A stretch of DNA of 9,880 bases from NCBI GenBank assembly GCA_005879205.1, contig VBLD01000091.1, positions 547 to 10,426 of the forward strand, written 5' to 3'. Shown here piece by piece: positions 6,031 to 9,880 of this stretch (within the stretch, counting starts at the first letter, position 1; every line of letters begins with the position of its first letter). The notes beneath the pieces are model-generated. The model made no database searches, was not told the DNA's origin, and was given only the letters and a program-made list of their open reading frames with translations. The position numbers and the translations under genes are program-made. This DNA comes from Deltaproteobacteria bacterium (GTDB lineage: Bacteria > Desulfobacterota > Binatia > DP-6).

Positions 6031-6873
6031 TCAGTCCTCCGCGGCGATGGTGAGCGGCGGCGCGCCGGGCACGTCGGCCGGGGCATCGGGTGATGCCGGG
6101 GTGCCGTTCGTCCGCTGCTCGACGCGGAAGAGCCGTTCGCGCAATCCGGCGGTCTCGACCGCGCGCGCGAGCTGCTCCTTGGACAGGTCGCTCAACCGGC
6201 CTTCGAGCCGGGTCAGCCGGTCACGGAACCCTGCCGCCTCGCCGGTGCGGGCGACGTGGTCCTTGCTGGCGTCGACCACCCGACCCTCGAGCCTGGTCAG
6301 CCGTTCGCGCAGCGCCCCGAGCTCACCGAGCTTGGTGCCGACTTCTCGCCCGATGTCGGTCAGACGCTGCTCGATCCGCTCGAGGCGCTGCCGGAACTCG
6401 TCGGCGTCGAGCGTGTCGCGCGTCGTGTCCCGGGCGATGTCCGAGATCCGTCGCTCGGCATTCTGCAGCCGGACGCCCGCCTCCTCGAGACGCGCGAGCG
6501 CCACCGACGCCCGCTCGGCGGCACCGTTCGCCACCGTCTGCAGCGGCAGGACGAGCTCCCGCACGCCCTCCTTCGGGACGTCCGCGAGTCGGTTCTCGAG
6601 CGCGCGCACCCGCTCGCGAAGCCGCTCGGCGTCGCGGCGCAAGGTCACGGCGAGACCGCTCACCAGCTCGTCGACACGCGACGAGAGCTGCTTCTCGATG
6701 CCGCCGACGAGCCCGATCACCTGCGCCTCGAGCTCGCGACCGGTGTCGACGAGACGGCTCTGGAGCCCGTCGCGCAGCGCCTGCGCCTGGTCGACCAGCA
6801 CCTTGCTGCCTCCCGCCAGCAGATCCTGGAGCGTCGCCAGCCGCCCGCGTCTCTCCTCCTTCACACGCGCCAT
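6031..6873 (-). CDS. Coiled-coil protein with 28-residue (four-heptad) tandem repeats, phasin-like
   Basis: The function is not recognised. The product has 280 residues, is almost entirely helical and charged, and has no signal peptide or membrane span. Residues 10-75 (LQDLLAGGSKVLVDQAQALR, then a mildly hydrophobic VIGLVGGIE stretch) recall phasin-like amphipathic helices. Residues 85-112 carry LRERVRALENRLADV. Residues 160-257 hold an exact 28-residue repeat: FRQRLERIEQRL (160), LRERLTRLEGRV (188), FRDRLTRLEGRL (216), LRERLFRVEQR (244). Four heptads per unit favour a continuous left-handed coiled coil. The tail (255-280) is Pro/Ala-rich and acidic. The reading frame is open upstream to 7110, but the ATG at 6871-6873 has AAGGAGG five bases upstream and starts after the FIST stop, so I take it. 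Alternatives are a phasin, a scaffold or a chromosome-associated coiled coil. Confidence 0.8.
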   Translation of the reverse strand: MARVKEERRGRLATLQDLLAGGSKVLVDQAQALRDGLQSRLVDTGRELEAQVIGLVGGIEKQLSSRVDELVSGLAVTLRRDAERLRERVRALENRLADVPKEGVRELVLPLQTVANGAAERASVALARLEEAGVRLQNAERRISDIARDTTRDTLDADEFRQRLERIEQRLTDIGREVGTKLGELGALRERLTRLEGRVVDASKDHVARTGEAAGFRDRLTRLEGRLSDLSKEQLARAVETAGLRERLFRVEQRTNGTPASPDAPADVPGAPPLTIAAED

Positions 6874-6878
6874 CCTGT

Positions 6879-6885
6879 CCTCCTT
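6879..6885 (-). promoter_or_regulatory. Shine-Dalgarno AAGGAGG fixing the coiled-coil gene start
   Basis: A seven-base perfect anti-16S match lies 5 bases before the ATG at 6871-6873, in the 14-base gap after the FIST gene. It rules against the longer in-frame start at 7110, which would overlap the FIST gene by over 200 bases and add an arginine-rich, low-complexity N-terminus. Confidence 0.8.
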
Positions 6886-6887
6886 CG

Positions 6888-8057
6888 CTACGTCCCCGGC
6901 CCCAGTAGAGTCAAAACGCCCGTGTATTGATGTAGCTGCAAGCCGCCCGCGCCCGGCGCGATCTCGGCTCCACTGAAGAAGCCGCCCACCGGCAGCGTCC
7001 CGAGGTGCCGGCGGATGTAGGCGGTATCGAGGCCCGGGACGCCGTAGAATCGCCGGCCGCGTCCCACGCAATTGACGTAGAGCGCGCCAGCCGGCCGTGC
7101 CTCTTCCCACGCCCGCGCCAGACGGACGAGAACCTGCTCGAACTGCTCGCGAGCCGCGTTCGGATCGCGCACGCCGAAGAAGAGCTCCTGCCCCTCCGCG
7201 ACCTCGCCGGCGAGCGCGAGCGCGCCGCCGTGCGCGTCGAGTCCGGTCAGATGTCTGACGGCGAAGTCGTCGCCGCTGCCGGTCGCCGCCAGGACGACGG
7301 CGAGGGCCCGGCGCGGATCGGCGAGGAGCGGCGCCGGTACCACCGCGGCGAACGCCTCGTAGGCGGGCCGGCCGTCGAGCTCGAACACCACCTTCCCCGC
7401 CGCGCGGGTCACGCGGTGGACCCGGCCGACGCGCCGCACCGCATGTCCCACCCCGACGCTCGCGCGGAACTCCCCGCTGAGAAGCACCCCCGCGATGGCG
7501 TTCGAGGAGACCGCGTCGCCGGCGAAGACGGAGAGCTCACCGACGGTGCCGTCCTCCGACGCCCCGCCGCCGACGATTCGCAGACCCGGAAGCCGCCGGC
7601 CGAGTCCATGCAGGAGCGGCTCGGGCTCGAGGTTGTAGGAGTCGGCGAAGACGAGGAGCAGCCGTTCACCACCGGGCGGCGCGTCCGGCCAGCCGTCGAC
7701 GAGGGCGGCGATCTCCTCGGCCACTCCCTCGGCGCGGGCGCGGAGCCCGGGGACGAAGAAGTAGCGGCCCGACACATCGCCGCCGAGCGCCAGAACCACC
7801 ACGCCGGGGCCGTCCTCGAGCTCCTGATCGTCCGCCAAGACGCCGGCGGCGCTGCAACCGACGACCGCCCGGGTGCTGCACGTGGTTGCAACCGTCCGGG
7901 TCACGCTCGTGAAGCCGGGCCCGTGCGGCGTGGTTGCAAACGCGAGCGCCACCTCGGCTCTGGTGAGACCGGCAGAGTGTAGTGCGACTTCCGCCGCCTC
8001 GGCAGCAGCACGCTCCGAATCCCGCTCAGCCGACAGTCCAACTCCGACCCGGAGCAC
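6888..8057 (-). CDS. FIST-domain (FIST_N + FIST_C) sensory protein
   Basis: FIST domains are predicted small-molecule (amino-acid-like) sensors, often fused to signalling modules. Here the protein is stand-alone, with 389 residues. FIST_N spans about 25-205: ALAFATTPHG, VVGCSAAGVL (66-75) with the conserved Cys68, VVVLALGGDVSG, LLLVFADSYN (133-142) and RIVGGGASEDG (160-170). FIST_C spans about 220-385: AYEAFAAVVP, LYVNCVGRGRRFYG (326-339) and VGGFFSGAEIAP (357-368), ending in LHQYTGVLTLL (375-385). The full domain pair is present and the family signature residues are intact. No kinase, cyclase or methyl-accepting domain is attached, so any output must be through a partner. It is the first gene of a four-gene operon; the next gene is the coiled-coil protein, 14 bases away. 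The GTG start has GGAGAGG, with GGAG seven bases upstream. Confidence 0.9.
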   Translation of the reverse strand: MLRVGVGLSAERDSERAAAEAAEVALHSAGLTRAEVALAFATTPHGPGFTSVTRTVATTCSTRAVVGCSAAGVLADDQELEDGPGVVVLALGGDVSGRYFFVPGLRARAEGVAEEIAALVDGWPDAPPGGERLLLVFADSYNLEPEPLLHGLGRRLPGLRIVGGGASEDGTVGELSVFAGDAVSSNAIAGVLLSGEFRASVGVGHAVRRVGRVHRVTRAAGKVVFELDGRPAYEAFAAVVPAPLLADPRRALAVVLAATGSGDDFAVRHLTGLDAHGGALALAGEVAEGQELFFGVRDPNAAREQFEQVLVRLARAWEEARPAGALYVNCVGRGRRFYGVPGLDTAYIRRHLGTLPVGGFFSGAEIAPGAGGLQLHQYTGVLTLLGPGT

Positions 8058-8087
8058 CGTCCCTCTCCGGTGTGAATGGGAAGACTC

Positions 8088-8116
8088 CTTAGAGCAAGTA
8101 CGCCCGGGAATTGCAA
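8088..8116 (-). promoter_or_regulatory. Candidate sigma70-like promoter of the FIST-coiled coil-gloB-crotonase operon
   Basis: On the minus strand TTGCAA (8116-8111, 4/6) and TCTAAG (8093-8088, 4/6) are separated by exactly 17 bases. The predicted start is near 8081, about 24 bases before the GTG, leaving room for the GGAGAGG ribosome site. The -35 lies within a direct repeat, GGGAATTGC (8106-8114) and GGGAAATTGC (8117-8126), which could be an operator. This sits in the 81-base gap after the M20 peptidase gene. Confidence 0.4.
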
Positions 8117-8138
8117 GGGAAATTGCGATGGGAACGCG

Positions 8139-9563
8139 TCAGCGCGGGGGCTCGGCAGGGAGGGCGCGCAGCACACTGACCAGGCGCCGGACACCGCTGC
8201 GCAGGTTCTCGATCGAGACGCGCTCGTTCGTGCCGTGCACCGTCTTCTCCTCGTCCTCCGACAGGACGAACGGCACGAAGCCGTAGCTCGCGACGCCGTG
8301 TTCGCGAAGGTAATGGCTGTCGGTGAAGCCGGGCGTGACGCTCGGGACGACCGGCGCGCCGCCGAGCTCCTGGGCGGCCATGCGGCGGATCGCGGCCACG
8401 AGACCCGAATCGGCGTCCGAGGACGAGGCAGGAAACGAGAGCAGGGTTTCGATCGAGATGGAATCGTCGCCGACGACGTCGCGTAGCTGGTCGAGGAAGT
8501 CCGAAGGCTTCTCGCCGGGCAGCAGACGGCAGTCGAGGTGCGCGCTCGCTTCGGCGGGAATGACGTTCGTCTTCGGGCTGCCCTCGAGGACAGTCGGCGT
8601 GATCGTGTTGCGGATCAAGGCGTTCTGGCGCGGGTTGCGCGCGAACTCGGCGAGGAAGATGGGGTCGTCGAGCGACACGGCGAGATGCGCGAGCCTGGTG
8701 CGGAGGGGCTCCTTCTCCAGCGGTGCCAGGGCGGCGAAATAGGTCTCCACCGGCCGTACGAGGTGGATCGGCGTCCGGTAGCGGCGGATCTTGTTGAGCG
8801 CGCGGATGAGACGCGTGACCGCCGTTTGGGATGGAGGCGTCGAGCCGTGGCCGGCATCGCCGCGGGCCACCAGCTTGACCCAGAACGGCGTCTTCTCACC
8901 GACGCCCACCTGCACGACCTTGCGACCGTCGGCCAGGACGTGGATGTGGTCGCCCTCGTTGATGCAGTATTCGCCGTTGGCCACCACGTCGGGCCGGTGC
9001 TGTACGAGCCAGCCAGCGCCGGCCTTGCCGCCCGTCTCCTCGTCGGCCGTGGCGAGCAGGATCAGGTCGCGGTCGAGGGGCTCGCCGCTGCGCTTGACGG
9101 CGACCATCGTCATCAGCTCGACGGCGCCGATGCCCTTGCAGTCGAGCGCGCCACGTCCGTACACGAAGCTGCCTTCACGCGTCCCGGCGAACGGCGCCAT
9201 CCGCCAGGTCCGCGCGTCGGCGGGCACCACGTCGAGATGGGACAGCAGGATGACGGGCCGCCCGGAGCCGCGCCCCGGCAGCCGAGCGTACAGATTCCCC
9301 CGCCCGGGGGCCGACTCGATCACCTCGGCGGCGATGCCTTCGGCGGCGAGCCGGCGGGCGAAGGCATTGGCCGCGGCGGTCTCGCTGCCCGGTGGATTGG
9401 TCGTGTCGATGCGGAGCACGTCGGCCAGCAGCTCTGCCGTCTGGTCGCCGAGCTTCCGCCAGTCGAGCTCGGCTGCCTGCGCCGATAGGGAGACGCTGAC
9501 GCACGCTACGATCAGCGGACCCCAACGGAAGCTTCGCCCCGGCGCTCGGCGCACCGCGGGCAA
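8139..9563 (-). CDS. Exported M20-family zinc metallopeptidase (carboxypeptidase/acyl-aminoacyl hydrolase type)
   Basis: M20 enzymes use two zinc ions to cleave C-terminal amino acids or N-acyl amino acids. The product has 474 residues. Residues 1-31 are a signal peptide (basic RRAPGRSFRW, hydrophobic core, SAQA-A cleavage site). Catalytic motifs are LSHLDVVPAD (107-116; H109, D111), GRGALDCKG (137-144; bridging D141) and ATADEETGG (171-179; E175, E176). The probable ligand E203 lies in INEGDH. A dimerisation/lid domain runs about 222-345, and the last ligand H443 is in VHGTNERVS. The lid holds GDAGHGSTPP (235-244). The spacing resembles the PM20D1/carboxypeptidase S branch, but substrate cannot be read from sequence. 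It is probably periplasmic. The start is TTG at 9563, with a GTG at 9554 as alternative; neither has a visible Shine-Dalgarno, so the start is uncertain by a few residues. It is likely a separate unit from the FIST operon. Confidence 0.9.
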   Translation of the reverse strand: MPAVRRAPGRSFRWGPLIVACVSVSLSAQAAELDWRKLGDQTAELLADVLRIDTTNPPGSETAAANAFARRLAAEGIAAEVIESAPGRGNLYARLPGRGSGRPVILLSHLDVVPADARTWRMAPFAGTREGSFVYGRGALDCKGIGAVELMTMVAVKRSGEPLDRDLILLATADEETGGKAGAGWLVQHRPDVVANGEYCINEGDHIHVLADGRKVVQVGVGEKTPFWVKLVARGDAGHGSTPPSQTAVTRLIRALNKIRRYRTPIHLVRPVETYFAALAPLEKEPLRTRLAHLAVSLDDPIFLAEFARNPRQNALIRNTITPTVLEGSPKTNVIPAEASAHLDCRLLPGEKPSDFLDQLRDVVGDDSISIETLLSFPASSSDADSGLVAAIRRMAAQELGGAPVVPSVTPGFTDSHYLREHGVASYGFVPFVLSEDEEKTVHGTNERVSIENLRSGVRRLVSVLRALPAEPPR

Positions 9564-9880
9564 ATGAGGCAGCGAAGGCGTGAAGTCAAGCGAAGTCGCG
9601 ACTGGCGCGCATTCCCGGCTCGCGTGCGGCGCTGCGCCGCGTCAGTCGCGGACTTCCGACGTGCCCGCGCCGCGAATCCGCGTCCTGCAAGGCTTCGCGA
9701 GCCGGTTACTTATCAACACCACGTCTGGCGCGGTTGCGCGCGCCGTCTCCCCTTTCATCGGCGCGCGAGGGGACCCGGGACGCTCCGCCACGGTGGAGAC
9801 TTTCTCTAGAGGAATCGAGTGGTTGAACCGCCCGGGCGGCTAAGTTTAGCGAGATCACCCCCTAACGGGATGACAAGCCT
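9564..9880. other. Gene-free right end with GC-rich inverted repeats
   Basis: No credible coding sequence: the open frames here are short, arginine-rich and mutually overlapping, as expected from random GC-rich DNA. I see no tRNA, rRNA or known riboswitch. Visible structure: GCGGCGC-T-GCGCCGC (9626-9640); a 9-bp perfect stem CGCGCGCCG / CGGCGCGCG with a 13-base loop (9737-9767), whose loop TCCCCT can alternatively pair with AGGGGA (9768-9773); the near-palindrome TTTCTCTAGAGGAA (9801-9814); and the perfect palindrome CCGCCCGGGCGG (9828-9839). The last 40 bases are more AT-rich. The upstream region and promoter of the M20 gene must lie here, but no convincing -35/-10 pair was found. Confidence 0.5.

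Noticed and set aside
6874..7110. Longer start for the coiled-coil gene at 7110
   Set aside because: It would overlap the FIST C-terminal domain by over 200 bases. The added segment is arginine-rich junk, and the perfect AAGGAGG marks 6873.
4641..9488. Long plus-strand frames opposite the crotonase, gloB, coiled-coil, FIST and M20 genes
   Set aside because: Each lies antisense to a gene with intact family motifs. None has a Shine-Dalgarno or recognisable domain.
9564..9843. Two overlapping plus-strand frames of 81 and 87 codons
   Set aside because: They share the same DNA in different frames, are arginine/alanine-rich, and lack ribosome sites and motifs.
1..9880. Mobile element, CRISPR array, prophage or defence island
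   Set aside because: No transposase, integrase, terminal repeats, spaced direct repeats or target-site duplications were seen. Gene content and base composition look uniform and chromosomal.

Overview
The window is very GC-rich chromosomal DNA with dense, high-GC3 genes, mostly housekeeping or lipid/acyl-CoA related. It shows no phage, IS, CRISPR, tRNA or rRNA signal. An exported RlpA-type double-psi beta-barrel protein, an exported M20 peptidase and a glutathione-type glyoxalase II suggest an uncultivated GC-rich Gram-negative-type bacterium (for example the Rokubacteria/Methylomirabilota or old Deltaproteobacteria neighbourhood). That placement is inference; no marker here fixes the phylum.

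Left part: the 3' two thirds of purM (+) enters from the left edge and converges on rlpA (-). The stretch upstream of rlpA, 1165-1441, has no gene but holds the most informative element of the window. It is a ydaO/yuaA-type cyclic-di-AMP riboswitch on the minus strand (1179-1308), with a plausible promoter just before it. After it come a strong Shine-Dalgarno and ATG for rlpA, then an intrinsic terminator hairpin with a U-rich tail (1110-1146) that lies inside the first codons of rlpA. A 10-base antiterminator pairing between the 3' side of the aptamer and the 5' arm of the terminator can be drawn, giving a complete OFF-switch model. Further right is a 76-codon minus-strand gene of unknown function.

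Middle: a plus-strand pair of overlapping genes, a YyaL/SSP411-type thioredoxin-fold protein and a small SCP2 (sterol-carrier) protein that appears to contain one and a half copies of the SCP2 fold. They converge on a four-gene minus-strand operon. In transcription order the operon encodes a FIST-domain sensor protein, a coiled-coil protein with exact 28-residue repeats, glyoxalase II and a crotonase-family protein. Gaps are 14, 9 and 7 bases, and a sigma70-like promoter lies before the FIST gene.

Right part: an exported M20-family zinc peptidase (-), then 317 bases with no credible gene but several GC-rich inverted repeats.

The best lead is the c-di-AMP control of a cell-wall remodelling protein with the terminator built into the coding sequence. 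Second are the FIST/28-residue-repeat pairing and the one-and-a-half-copy SCP2 protein coupled to YyaL.
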